Of a DNA stretch of 64,000 bases, positions 27,305-35,605 are shown piece after piece (the first letter of the stretch is position 1; each line of letters opens with the position of its first letter). Origin of the DNA: Kyrpidia tusciae DSM 2912 (lineage in GTDB: Bacteria; Bacillota; Bacilli; Kyrpidiales; Kyrpidiaceae); NCBI RefSeq assembly GCF_000092905.1, contig NC_014098.1:310001-374000 (forward strand), read 5' to 3'. The position numbers were made by a program, and so were the translations under genes. The notes under the pieces are model-generated. The model worked only from the letters and a program-made list of their open reading frames with translations, did no database searches and had not been told where the DNA came from.

Positions 27305-27364
27305 GGTGAGTCCTCTTTTGTTAGAATAGTGGTTAGACAAATGATCCAACAAGGAGGACTCACC
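27305..27364 (+). promoter_or_regulatory. ribosome-site-masking hairpin of the transposase
   Basis: GGTGAGTCCTCTTTTGTT (27305-27322) is nearly complementary to AACAAGGAGGACTCACC (27348-27364), which contains the transposase GGAGG. A -10-like TAGAAT at 27322-27327 would start transcription inside the loop. The element's own message then lacks the left arm, while read-through RNA from outside would fold and hide the ribosome site. Confidence 0.65.
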
Positions 27365-27366
27365 CT

Positions 27367-28668
27367 ATGGCCATTATACCACAACTCGAACTGTTTTCCT
27401 GGGAAGACATTGAGCCGCTTGGAGACTTGGAACGCCTCCGGCTGGTTCTGGAACATCTGCCGGACGAAGCGCTCATGGCGCATCTGGAGAAATCGAGAGG
27501 TCATGGACGAGATGACTACCCGGTACGGGCGATGTGGAACTCGATGTTGGCAGGAATCGTGTTTCAGCACCCGTCGATCGAGAGCTTACGTCGGGAACTC
27601 TCTCGAAACGGGCAGTTGCGATCGATCTGTGGGTTGCGCGCAGTTCCCAGCGCAGCCGCTTACACCCGATTTCTCCGCAGCTTGATGGAGCACGGATCGT
27701 GGATCGAATCGATGTTCGACGAGCTGGTGAAGGCCCTGAGTGAGGAACTTCCGGAGTTCGGGCGTCGTTTGGCGATGGACAGTAAGGCAATCGCCTCGTG
27801 GGCGTCCCGTCCCTCGAAAGAAAAGAAGGAAGACGGACGGCGGGATCTGGATGCAGCATACGGGGTAAAAACCTATCGTGGGACCCGCGAGGACGGGAGT
27901 ACATGGGAGAAAGTGGTCCGGTGGTTTGGCTACAAGCTCCACCTGGTGGTGGATGCTCAGCATGAATTGCCTGTGGCGTATACGGTGACCAAGGGGTCGC
28001 GCTCGGACGTCAAAGAAGGGCATGTCCTGCTGGATGAGTTGGAGAAACGCCATCCGGAGATGTTGAAAAAGGCCGAGGTCCTGACGGCCGATCGGGGGTA
28101 CGACGACTCGAAACTCTTGAGTCGCTGCTGGGATGAATATGGGATCAAGCCCGTGATCGACACGAGGCGACTGTGGAAAGACGGGGAGCAAACGCGGTTG
28201 TTACCGGGACACACGAACGTGGTGTATGACGAACGGGGAGCGGTGTACTGTTACTGTCCAGAGACAGGGGCCCGGCAACAGATGAGCAATGGTGGGTTCG
28301 AGAAAGACCGGGGCACGCTGAAAAAAGTATGTCCAGCCAAGGCGTACGGGATCACGTGTCAAGGGCGGGAACAGTGCCCCGTGGCCGGAGGGGTGCGGGT
28401 GCCGCTCGCAGTGGACCGGCGGATCTTCACGCCGATTGCCCGGGAGAGCTACAAATGGGCGAAGGAATACCGGTACAGGACGGCGGTGGAGAGGGTGAAC
28501 AGTCGCTTGGACGTCTCGTTTGGGTTTGAACGGCATACCATTCGTGGGCTGGCCAAGATGCGGTTGCGCTGCGGCTTGGCTTTGTGCGTGATGCTGGCGA
28601 TGGCATTGGGGAGGGTGCGGGAGAAGCAGCAAGAACGCATGAGGAGCTTGGTTCGCAGCGTGTCCTAA
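27367..28668 (+). CDS. IS1182-like DDE transposase
   Basis: This 433-residue transposase has an N-terminal DUF772-type helical domain (YPVRAMWNSMLAGIVFQHPS, LRRELSRNGQLRSICGL). The RNase-H-like DDE core has its first Asp in RLAMDSKAIASW, second in LTADRGYDDSKL, and Glu in YRYRTAVERVNSRLD (the Y-x2-R-x3-E signature of IS4-type enzymes). A Cys-containing insert (CYCPETGARQQ, CPAKAYGITCQGREQCP) is usual in IS1182 members. The frame is intact. The start is ATG 27367 with AAGGAGG upstream inside a masking hairpin. Confidence 0.93.
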   Translation: MAIIPQLELFSWEDIEPLGDLERLRLVLEHLPDEALMAHLEKSRGHGRDDYPVRAMWNSMLAGIVFQHPSIESLRRELSRNGQLRSICGLRAVPSAAAYTRFLRSLMEHGSWIESMFDELVKALSEELPEFGRRLAMDSKAIASWASRPSKEKKEDGRRDLDAAYGVKTYRGTREDGSTWEKVVRWFGYKLHLVVDAQHELPVAYTVTKGSRSDVKEGHVLLDELEKRHPEMLKKAEVLTADRGYDDSKLLSRCWDEYGIKPVIDTRRLWKDGEQTRLLPGHTNVVYDERGAVYCYCPETGARQQMSNGGFEKDRGTLKKVCPAKAYGITCQGREQCPVAGGVRVPLAVDRRIFTPIARESYKWAKEYRYRTAVERVNSRLDVSFGFERHTIRGLAKMRLRCGLALCVMLAMALGRVREKQQERMRSLVRSVS

Positions 28669-28992
28669 ACGGAACGCGATCGTAGAAGGTGGAGCTCCTG
28701 GGCCAGGTAACCAAGAACCTGACCCTGGTTCAGCATGGCCTGAACCATCCAACCTGTGGATGATAAACCAGATAATGGACATACCAAACTCGCCACGCCG
28801 ATGGGATTCGTGCTGAAGGTTCGGGGAAAAAGGGACATCGAAAAAGGCTCGACACTTGTCGGTATTGCGTGACCGGCAGGGCGGGTGCACAATGAGGATA
28901 CATGGCAGGCGGCTTTTGTGTATGGAGCGAGGAAGGTGGCAAGGGATGGGACGGATTGACAAACGTTGCTGGATCGGGCGGGGGATACCGCA

Positions 28993-30303
28993 ATGAGGAT
29001 GAATGATGAGGCCCCAAAATGGGCGCCGATTCCACCCGGTGATGTTGCCGCTCCCCTGGCGGGGGTGCGGGTATTCGATCTTTCCCGGGTGTTGGCCGGG
29101 CCCTTTTGTACGATGCTGCTGGGGGACCTGGGGGCGGAAGTGATCAAGGTGGAGACGCCCCGGGGTGGGGACGAGACCCGGAGCTGGGGCCCTCCCTTTG
29201 CCGGCGATGTCAGCGCGTACTATCTCTGTGCGAACCGGAACAAGCGGTCGATTGCCGTTAACCTCAAGTCTGCCGAGGGGCTGGAGGTCATCAGGCGCTT
29301 GGCCGCCCGCAGTGATGTGGTGATCGAAAATTTTCGCCCGGGGAAGGCGGAGGAGCTGGGAGTGGGATATGCCCAGCTCAAAAAGATCCGGCCGGATCTC
29401 GTCTATTGTTCAATCAGCGGATTCGGCCAAACCGGGCCGTACCGGAACCTGCCCGGATATGATTTTATCGTCCAGGCCATGTCGGGGCTGATGAGCATCA
29501 CCGGGGAGGCGGACGGGCGGCCGATGAAAGTCGGGGTGGCGGTGGCCGATGTCTTCACGGGACTGTTTGCCGCCCTGGGGATCGTGTCGGCGCTGCGGGT
29601 GAAGGAGCGAACCGGGGTGGGGCAGTACATCGACCTGGCGCTGATGGATGTGCAGATCGCCGCCATGGTGAACGTGGCCAGCAATTATTTGGTGGGCGGC
29701 AATGTCCCCCGGCGGTATGGCAACCAGCACCCGAACATCGTGCCGTATCAAACTTTTGAGGCGGCGGACGGGGAGATCGCCGTGGCGGTGGGCAACGACC
29801 GGCAATTCCGGCGGTTGTGCGAGACGATGGGGGTGCCGGAGTGGGCGGAGGATCCCCGGTTTGCCACGAATGACCGCCGGGTGGAGAATCGCGACGTGCT
29901 GATCCCCATGCTTCAGGAGCGGTTCCGAACGCGGACGGGGCGGGAGTGGATGACGGCTCTGGCGGAGCATGAGATTCCTTGTGGTCCCATCCAGACGATG
30001 GACCGGGTGTTCGCCGATCCCCAGGTTCAGGCCCGAGAGATGGTGCGCCGTCTGGTCCATCCGTCCGCCGGGGAGGTGCCGGTGGTGGCGAATCCGTTAA
30101 AATTGTCGGAAACTCCGGTGCAGATCCGGCGGCATCCTCCGGATCTGGGGGAGCATACCGAGGAGATCTTGTTGGAACTCGGCTATACGCTTGAGCAAAT
30201 TGAAGCTCTGGAGGCGGGTGGAAGCGTTCGCCGGGGCGGGAGCAGGGGGCCGGCTTCGGGGGACGGGGCTTCGGGGGAGAGGCCCGAATCCGACTCGCGG
30301 TAG
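28993..30303 (+). CDS. CaiB/BaiF family III CoA-transferase
   Basis: This enzyme of about 436 residues belongs to the formyl-CoA-transferase fold family. LAGVRVFDLSRVLAGPFCTM opens it, followed by GDLGAEVIKVE, CANRNKRSIAVNLKS, SDVVIENFRPG and FGQTGPY. The catalytic aspartate is in DLALMDVQ, and the family's PNIVPYQTF block follows. It moves CoA from a donor such as succinyl-CoA to a carboxylic acid. An acyl-CoA dehydrogenase follows on the same strand, suggesting activation then oxidation of one acid (glutarate-like or branched), but the substrate is not determined. ATG 28993 or ATG 28999 is the likely start; the TTG at 28966 is less convincing. The C-terminal 30 residues are Gly/Ser/Arg-rich and probably disordered. 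Confidence 0.9.
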   Translation: MRMNDEAPKWAPIPPGDVAAPLAGVRVFDLSRVLAGPFCTMLLGDLGAEVIKVETPRGGDETRSWGPPFAGDVSAYYLCANRNKRSIAVNLKSAEGLEVIRRLAARSDVVIENFRPGKAEELGVGYAQLKKIRPDLVYCSISGFGQTGPYRNLPGYDFIVQAMSGLMSITGEADGRPMKVGVAVADVFTGLFAALGIVSALRVKERTGVGQYIDLALMDVQIAAMVNVASNYLVGGNVPRRYGNQHPNIVPYQTFEAADGEIAVAVGNDRQFRRLCETMGVPEWAEDPRFATNDRRVENRDVLIPMLQERFRTRTGREWMTALAEHEIPCGPIQTMDRVFADPQVQAREMVRRLVHPSAGEVPVVANPLKLSETPVQIRRHPPDLGEHTEEILLELGYTLEQIEALEAGGSVRRGGSRGPASGDGASGERPESDSR

Positions 30304-30514
30304 GGTGCGAAGGGTGTGGCCGCTCTGGTCGGCCTCGCGGGAACGAGGTGCTTGCCAGGGCTTTGGCCCCGGGACGTGCGGCGGGGGGCCAGCCGTGCAG
30401 AAGTCGGTCCTGCCAGAACCGGCCAAATCGACGGAGCCCAGCCAAAGAGACCGGTGGGCCGGCCAAACAGATGGGCGGCCTGGCGAACAGACTGAACAGA
30501 AAAGGAGAGACACC

Positions 30515-31720
30515 ATGCTGGATTTTAGTTTGACAGAAGAGCAAATGGCCGTTCGCGACATGGTGCGGGATTTTGTGGACAAGGAGATCATGCCGTATAT
30601 CAAAGAGTGGGACGAGAACCATCATTTTGAACGCAGCGTCCTAGACAAACTCGCCGGGCTCGGCCTGATGGGCGTGTGCATTCCCCAGGCCTACGGCGGG
30701 GCGGGAATGGATTACAATACCCTGGCTCTGGTGTGTGAAGAGTTGGAGCGGGGGGACACGGCTTTTCGCACCGCGGTGTCGGTGCACACCGGGCTGAATT
30801 CCATGACTCTCCTGCAGTGGGGCACCGAGGAGCAGAAGCAAAAGTATCTCGTGCCCCAGGCCAAGGGGGAGAAGCTGGGGGCTTTTGGACTGACTGAGCC
30901 CGGGGCCGGGTCGGACGTGGCGGCGATGCAGACCACGGCGGTGCGGGACGGCGAGGGCTATCGGCTGAACGGGTCGAAAATCTGGATCTCCCTGGCGGAT
31001 GTGGCGGATCATTTTTTGGTGTTTGCCTACACGGACAAAACGAAGAAACACCACGGTATCACGGCCTTTATCGTCGAGCGGACTTGGCCGGGGTTCAGCA
31101 GTCGGCCGATCAAAGGGAAACTCGGCATCCGGGCCGGGAATACCGGGGAGATCATTTTTGAGGATCTGTGGGTGCCCGAGGAGAATCGGCTGGGCGAAGA
31201 GGGGGAGGGGTTCAAGATCGCCATGTCGGCCCTGGACAACGGGCGGTTCACCGTGGCGGCGGGGGCCTGCGGGACGATTCAGGCCTGCCTGGAGGCGTCG
31301 CTGAAATACAGCCACGAGCGGGAGACCTTCGGCCAGGAGATCGGGCGGCACCAGTTGGTGCAGCAGATGATCGCGAAGATGGCGGCGAACCTGGAGATCT
31401 CCCGGCTTTTGGTGTGGAAGGCGGGATGGCTGAAAAATCAAGGGCAGCGCTGCACCCGGGAGGTGTCGCTGGCCAAATGGGTGGCCTGCGACGCCGCGTG
31501 GGAGGCGGCCAGCGACGCGGTGCAGATCCACGGGGCGTACGGATACTCGAACGAATACCCGGTGGAGCGGTATCTGCGCAACGCCAAGGCGCCTGTGATC
31601 TACGAAGGGACCCGGGAGATTCACACCATTATGCAGGCGGAGTACGCCCTGGGATACCGGGAGGACAAGCCGCTGAACAAGATGTTGCCGTCCTGGCCCT
31701 TTGAGGTGGACGGGGAGTAG
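30515..31720 (+). CDS. acyl-CoA dehydrogenase
   Basis: This 401-residue flavoenzyme begins [20 protein letters not shown]. It has the FAD-binding [14 protein letters not shown] (about 126-139) and [17 protein letters not shown]. The catalytic base is Glu364 in [13 protein letters not shown], and [17 protein letters not shown] completes the family pattern. It introduces a 2,3-double bond in an acyl-CoA. The Glu position next to the C-terminal IHT motif is seen in short-chain and glutaryl-CoA-type members; chain length is not assignable. ATG 30515 follows AAAGGAGAG by about 8 bases. The 211-base gap from the CoA-transferase holds no gene or obvious terminator, so co-transcription is likely. Confidence 0.92.
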   Translation: MLDFSLTEEQMAVRDMVRDFVDKEIMPYIKEWDENHHFERSVLDKLAGLGLMGVCIPQAYGGAGMDYNTLALVCEELERGDTAFRTAVSVHTGLNSMTLLQWGTEEQKQKYLVPQAKGEKLGAFGLTEPGAGSDVAAMQTTAVRDGEGYRLNGSKIWISLADVADHFLVFAYTDKTKKHHGITAFIVERTWPGFSSRPIKGKLGIRAGNTGEIIFEDLWVPEENRLGEEGEGFKIAMSALDNGRFTVAAGACGTIQACLEASLKYSHERETFGQEIGRHQLVQQMIAKMAANLEISRLLVWKAGWLKNQGQRCTREVSLAKWVACDAAWEAASDAVQIHGAYGYSNEYPVERYLRNAKAPVIYEGTREIHTIMQAEYALGYREDKPLNKMLPSWPFEVDGE

Positions 31721-31764
31721 GGTGAAAACGATGATGCGGCTGAAGTGAAAGCGTCATCATCAAC

Positions 31765-32016
31765 GTGAATCCCCGCCGCAGGTGGGTGAAGGGACACGTG
31801 CCCGGCGAGGTGAATCTCGATCCGGCGGCTTACACGGCAAGTGACCTGCCCGGGGACAAAAACGTCACTTTGGTCTTTTATTGCAAGGATCCCGGCTGTG
31901 GAGCGGCCCGTCATGCGGCCAGGCGCGCCGAGAGGATGGGTTACCCCCATGTGTTCGTCATGCCGGACGGGATCGAGGGCTGGGTCCGGGCCGGCAACGC
32001 GGTGGAGCAGGGGTAG
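31765..32016 (+). CDS. rhodanese-like domain, probably lacking its native start
   Basis: The frame encodes KGHVPGEVNLDPAAY, LVFYCKDPGCGAARHAA and DGIEGWVRAGNAVE. These match the GHIPGA, catalytic-Cys and GG-x2-W-x2-AG elements of rhodanese sulfurtransferases. The first beta strand (usually IDVR) is still readable in frame just upstream as VIINVN (from about 31753). However, the only start codon in frame before it is absent, because a TGA precedes at about 31741. The first available start, GTG 31765, begins after the strand and has no ribosome site. An ATG-ATG with a GGGTGAAAACG leader exists in another frame at 31730, hinting at an indel. Treat it as a decayed or frameshifted gene. Confidence 0.55.
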   Translation: MNPRRRWVKGHVPGEVNLDPAAYTASDLPGDKNVTLVFYCKDPGCGAARHAARRAERMGYPHVFVMPDGIEGWVRAGNAVEQG

Positions 32017-32025
32017 GACGGCCGG

Positions 32026-32712
32026 TTATCCCCTCGGCGCGGGGGCGCCTTTTCTGCCCGACTTGACCGTCGCGAAGAGGGAAAGAATCAGCGAGACGAT
32101 CGACAGCCCCAGAGCCGTCCAGGGCGCCCAGGCCGGTACACCCGCTCCCGCTGCCGGCGCCGCGGGCGCTCCGGCGGCCGGCGTTCCGGCCTCTCCGCCG
32201 ACTGCCGGCCCGGCCGCGGATGTGCCCGCGGTCGGCGTCCCCACCACGGTGACGGCCGCGGGCGTCTTCTCGTCCTGCGGGCCCGTCCACTCGACAACCG
32301 ATCCGTCTTTGTAATATTGATAGGCCTTCCACGACAATTCGCCGGACTGCTGCGGATTTTTGGCCTGGAAGGAAAATTCCTGAAACTCTCCCGGTTTGAT
32401 TCCTTCTCCCGCCGCCTGCCAGACGACCGCCGTGACGCGCCCGTTTTCCTTCTGCAGATCGTACGACCAGCCCGGCACCGGCTCCATAGATTCCACGGAC
32501 ACGCCGTCGGGCACCTTGAGAACGATTTTAACCGTCGGCACGTCTTTCTCCGTCGGAACGCGCACCGTGTATTTCTCCCACGCCCCCGGCCGGCTCTCCT
32601 TCGGCCAGACGGTGACGTGGGCGCTGGCCACCCCGGTGAAAACCAGAACAAAAAAGGCCATCAGCGCCGCAACCCGGAGCGGCCCGGACATCCGCACACG
32701 TCTCATCGACAT
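32026..32712 (-). CDS. YcnI/DUF1775 copper-associated membrane-anchored protein
   Basis: This 228-residue protein has a signal peptide (AALMAFFVLVFTGVASA) with predicted cleavage before His32, giving HVTVWP at the mature N-terminus, as in YcnI copper-binding proteins. The DUF1775 beta sandwich follows (GAWEKYTVRVPTEKDVPT, VPGWSYDLQKENGRV, WQAAGEGIKPGEFQEFSF, VEWTGPQDEKTPA). An Ala/Pro/Gly-rich stalk (about 150-190) and a C-terminal membrane helix (TALGLSIVSLILSLFA) end it. It should sit outside the membrane and bind copper with the CopC-CopD protein encoded 117 bases upstream. The start choice (32712 rather than 32718 or 32706) rests on spacing to AAAAGG. Confidence 0.88.
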   Translation of the reverse strand: MSMRRVRMSGPLRVAALMAFFVLVFTGVASAHVTVWPKESRPGAWEKYTVRVPTEKDVPTVKIVLKVPDGVSVESMEPVPGWSYDLQKENGRVTAVVWQAAGEGIKPGEFQEFSFQAKNPQQSGELSWKAYQYYKDGSVVEWTGPQDEKTPAAVTVVGTPTAGTSAAGPAVGGEAGTPAAGAPAAPAAGAGVPAWAPWTALGLSIVSLILSLFATVKSGRKGAPAPRG

Positions 32713-32829
32713 CCCCATCCTTTTCAAATTTTCTCGGGAAATTTTCTCGGCCGAATCCCGTCGGACACGACAATCGGACCCGCCCCGACACCGCTCATCC
32801 GGCACCCGGCCGTCCCCGACACCCCCGCC

Positions 32830-34500
32830 CTACCGGCCCACCGAAAATTCGGTGTTCCAATCGATGTCCTCCAGGCTCCGGGTCAACCCGTGAATCCGGA
32901 TCTGCCACCGGCCTCCCATGGACAGGAAACTCCCACCGGCTTCGTACCGTCCCGGTCCGACCGGTCGAAGGGCCACCTCCGTCTCGCCCATCTCCGGCAT
33001 GCTCGGCATCGAAACGGTGACGCGAACCGTTTCCAGATCCGCCAGGGGCCGTCCCGACGGATCGCGCAGCTCCAGCCTCAGATGGTTCACGCCGGCCCGG
33101 TTCGGTTCCACCCATACTTCGGCGATTCCAGCTTTCTCGGCCAAAACGAGATGGAGCGGACCCGGATTCGATTGCGCGGGGGCGGATGACGTCAGGACCG
33201 CGACACAGATCGTCACCAGCATCCCCAAGGCCCATTCGGCGACGAGAGTTCGGCCCCTCCATTCGGCTGCTCGCCCTTCCCGGGGCAGCCCCGACAGCGG
33301 CAGGCCGTGCCAGGCCGCGAGGATCGCCATCCCCGCGACCAACATGAGTTTGACCAGGAGCGCCTTTCCCCAAACCGTATGCGTCAAGCTGAACGCTGTC
33401 GGGGCATGCAGAACCCCCTCCCGCATCCCGGTCAGCACCAGGATGGTCAAAGATCCCGCAAATCCCCAGCCGACCGCGCGCACCGCGGCATACCACTCCC
33501 GCCCGGCCGCCCCCGTCGCCCGCCACCAGACGGCCATCCCGGCCAGCCCCCCGATCCACCACCCGGCGGCCCCGAGGTGCAACATGTCTACCGGGACGTC
33601 GAAGGCCGGGGTCACACTGGTCCGGGCATGACCGGCCAGGGCCATGGGAAGCAGAACCCCGAAGGCGGGGAAGAGCCACAGATCGCCCCCCGGGCCCGGA
33701 CGGAGCCACCGCTCCCCGGCATCCCGTCGCCAGGCGGCGAGAACCAGCAAAAACAGCAGGGGGATCTGCTCCACAAAGACCGCGCCGAATGAGCTGTTGC
33801 CGATCAGAACCGCCCACTGGGCCGGACTCCACGCTTCGCCCCAAAAGGGAAGCTCTCCCTGAATGTGCGTCTCCACCGGCAACCGGAGCAGACTGGCTGC
33901 CAGAACGGCCGTCGCCGTCCATGCGGTGACCCTCCGGACCGCCTCCGCCGGCGGTGCCGGGATCTCCCCCTTCCGGCGGGCCAGGACCCGCCAGAACCCG
34001 ATCAGCCCCGGCAGGGTCAGCAGGGCCGCCCATTGCAATCCCCGGGCCACAACCCCCAACGGAGGCGGACCTCCGGCCGTCTCCGCTCCCCCCGCCGGTG
34101 CGGCCGAAACCGTTCCGACGGAAAAGACAAAATTCCCCTCCACCGGATGACCGTCCGCCGAGACGACCCGCCAGTGCACCGTGTACGTGCCGCGTTCGGA
34201 CGTTCCTTCCAGAGGTACGACCAGCGAACTCCCGTCCCGGGGATCGGCCGCCGGGGGACCGGTAGCCACCCTCTTCCCGCCGGGGTCCAGCACCGTGACA
34301 CTGGCGAACCTCGATTCCAAGGGCTCGCTGAACCACAGTTGAATGTGCGACGGGGGCGCCGCGACGACGCTGTCGGGCGCTGGGCTGGCTTTCACGAGAT
34401 ACGCATGAGCCCAGGCCGCCGGGGGGAAAAGGCCCCCCAACAGCGCGATCAACACCCATCCCCACAGGATCCGCCGCAGTCGCGTCCTCCGCCGCTCCAT
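32830..34500 (-). CDS. CopC-CopD fusion copper-uptake protein (YcnJ-like)
   Basis: This 556-residue protein has three parts. The signal peptide and CopC domain (about 1-125) give a mature N-terminus HAYLVKASPAPDS, with His again in SADGHPVEGNFVFSV. The CopD membrane domain (about 140-430) has eight or so helices and FDVPVDMLHLGAAGWWIGGLAG. A C-terminal beta domain of YcnJ/FixH type (about 445-556) contains VTVSMPSMPEMGETEV. It is thought to import copper; CopC passes Cu to the CopD channel. ATG 34500 follows GGGGAGCG by 6 bases. With the YcnI-like gene downstream it forms a copper operon. The usual copper-sensing repressor YcnK is not adjacent. Confidence 0.9.
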   Translation of the reverse strand: MERRRTRLRRILWGWVLIALLGGLFPPAAWAHAYLVKASPAPDSVVAAPPSHIQLWFSEPLESRFASVTVLDPGGKRVATGPPAADPRDGSSLVVPLEGTSERGTYTVHWRVVSADGHPVEGNFVFSVGTVSAAPAGGAETAGGPPPLGVVARGLQWAALLTLPGLIGFWRVLARRKGEIPAPPAEAVRRVTAWTATAVLAASLLRLPVETHIQGELPFWGEAWSPAQWAVLIGNSSFGAVFVEQIPLLFLLVLAAWRRDAGERWLRPGPGGDLWLFPAFGVLLPMALAGHARTSVTPAFDVPVDMLHLGAAGWWIGGLAGMAVWWRATGAAGREWYAAVRAVGWGFAGSLTILVLTGMREGVLHAPTAFSLTHTVWGKALLVKLMLVAGMAILAAWHGLPLSGLPREGRAAEWRGRTLVAEWALGMLVTICVAVLTSSAPAQSNPGPLHLVLAEKAGIAEVWVEPNRAGVNHLRLELRDPSGRPLADLETVRVTVSMPSMPEMGETEVALRPVGPGRYEAGGSFLSMGGRWQIRIHGLTRSLEDIDWNTEFSVGR

Positions 34501-34848
34501 GCCTCGCTCCCCGCTCCTGTTGCCCATGAACGAAAACTCCCCGCCCCAAGCCCTTGCCTTCAGGCGTATTTGACCCTGGGCAGGTTCAGTATAGCTTTCC
34601 GTTCGCCGGACCAACAATAGCCCTTTCGGGTCATTGTGGGGACCGTCCCCCATACCAAATTCCCAAGCTGAAGTGGCGCAAGCAGAAAAGAACCGGTTCC
34701 GACGGTGACAGCATCTGGCTACACCGGGTCCCGGCTAATTTCACCCTGCCCAATCATTTCATAACGAGGGGGGCGCGTATCCCTACAATAAAATGAGAGG
34801 GATTACACCCTCTCGCACTTCCCCTGATGGCGAGGAGACGTTCCGTCC
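34501..34848. other. intergenic region between copper operon and split nucleotidyltransferase
   Basis: This stretch contains the promoter region of the minus-strand copper operon (an in-frame ATG at 34527 is a less likely start) and the downstream flank of the nucleotidyltransferase fragment. I see no convincing gene, terminator with T-run or long repeat here. Confidence 0.4.
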
Positions 34849-35166
34849 CTATTCGTCTTCAAACAGAGCCTCGACGATATACTGGATTTTCGGTACCAGC
34901 AAGCGCGGTGGAACATATTTTTCCACGATTTTCAGCACTTGTTCCGCATTTTCAAGCCGAAGAAATTTCACCAGATGTTTCAGGTCGCGAACGTCTTCCG
35001 CACGCCCCGCTACAGCCTTCATGGCAACCATGTACTCCGGCGTTACCGAATAAACCCGGAGACCGGGAAATTCGGCAATGACCGTTTGCGGCGGCGTTCC
35101 GTAAAAGAAACCCTTCACACCATCGTTTAACCAGTTCTCGTCCAATCCTACCCTTTTGGCCACCCT
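34849..35166 (-). pseudogene. DUF6036-type nucleotidyltransferase, C-terminal fragment
   Basis: The frame reads (N)RVAKRVGLDENWLNDGVKGFF...GLRVYSVTPEYMVAMKAVAGRAEDVRDLKHLVKFL and ends at 34849. The LDENWLNDGVKGFF and EYMVAMKAVAGR...DVRDL blocks are typical of the second half of DUF6036 nucleotidyltransferase-fold proteins. The first half, ending in PDAVRKAARR, lies at 37502-37693. Joining the two across the insertion gives an uninterrupted protein (...KAARRVAKRVGLDENW...). The GTG at 35163 would allow translation of the fragment alone, but it lacks the nucleotide-binding core. The split results from the IS607-like element at 35164-37503. Confidence 0.8.
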
Positions 35167-35605
35167 GTTTCATTTTTGCTATCACCTTCTATAAAACATT
35201 GACAGACTTAACAGCAAAGCAGTTTACGCTCTCCGAGAGGCTGGCTGCTCCCCGAAGACCCGATTGGCGAGGCCCTGGGGCCGAGCATCTGGAGTCCCGC
35301 CCGAAACAGTACCATCCGGTCGTCCGCCGACCAGCGCCCGACACCGACAGTTTCCAAACGGCGGGGTGGTCCCTCGACGCTTGCGCGTCTCCCACCGGCA
35401 GGACAGGGATCGGTTTCGCCAACCCGGAAGGCCGTTTTGCCGAACCCCCCAGGATCAGCCACCCGGCGGCGCTCCGCTTGCGCCTCATCGTCAAAGCCGT
35501 GTTCCGTGCGGCCTTCGCCAACCCCCGCACGCCCTCATGGTCTTTCTCCCGCCCGGCCTGTCCCTGTCCCGTCCTCCCGGGAACATCCCGGGAACTCTGA
35601 TTCAT
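35164..35605 (-). ncRNA. predicted TnpB guide RNA (omega/reRNA) region at the element's right end
   Basis: Between the tnpB stop (35606) and the element edge lie about 440 bases with no credible gene. In TnpB elements this region yields an RNA that overlaps the tnpB 3' end, folds against TnpB and ends with a guide copied from flanking DNA. Here the flank is the nucleotidyltransferase gene, starting GTGGCCAAAAGGGTAGG on the minus strand from 35163. Inferred from family and position only. Confidence 0.4.

Larger units (their letters stand above)
27155..28851 (+). mobile_element. IS1182-like insertion sequence
   Basis: The element is bounded by perfect 16-base terminal inverted repeats, CGAGCCTTTTTCGATG at 27155-27170 and its complement at 28836-28851. 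It is 1697 bases long. The bases next to both ends read ACA, a possible 3-base target duplication. One DDE transposase gene fills it. The left end also forms a hairpin (GCCTTTTTCG with CCGAAAAGGC). The intact gene and perfect ends suggest recent arrival. It separates the small ORF at 26891 from the CoA-transferase gene. Family assignment is from transposase appearance, not a database search. Confidence 0.85.

Noticed and set aside
32795-34549. 584-codon frame on the minus strand overlapping the CopC-CopD gene
   Set aside because: It is a Gly/Arg/Ser-rich out-of-frame shadow produced by high GC; the 32830-34500 frame has signal peptide, membrane helices and family motifs.
35189-35605. 138-codon minus-strand frame after tnpB
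   Set aside because: No ribosome site or family. The place corresponds to the TnpB guide-RNA/right-end region, which is expected to be non-coding.
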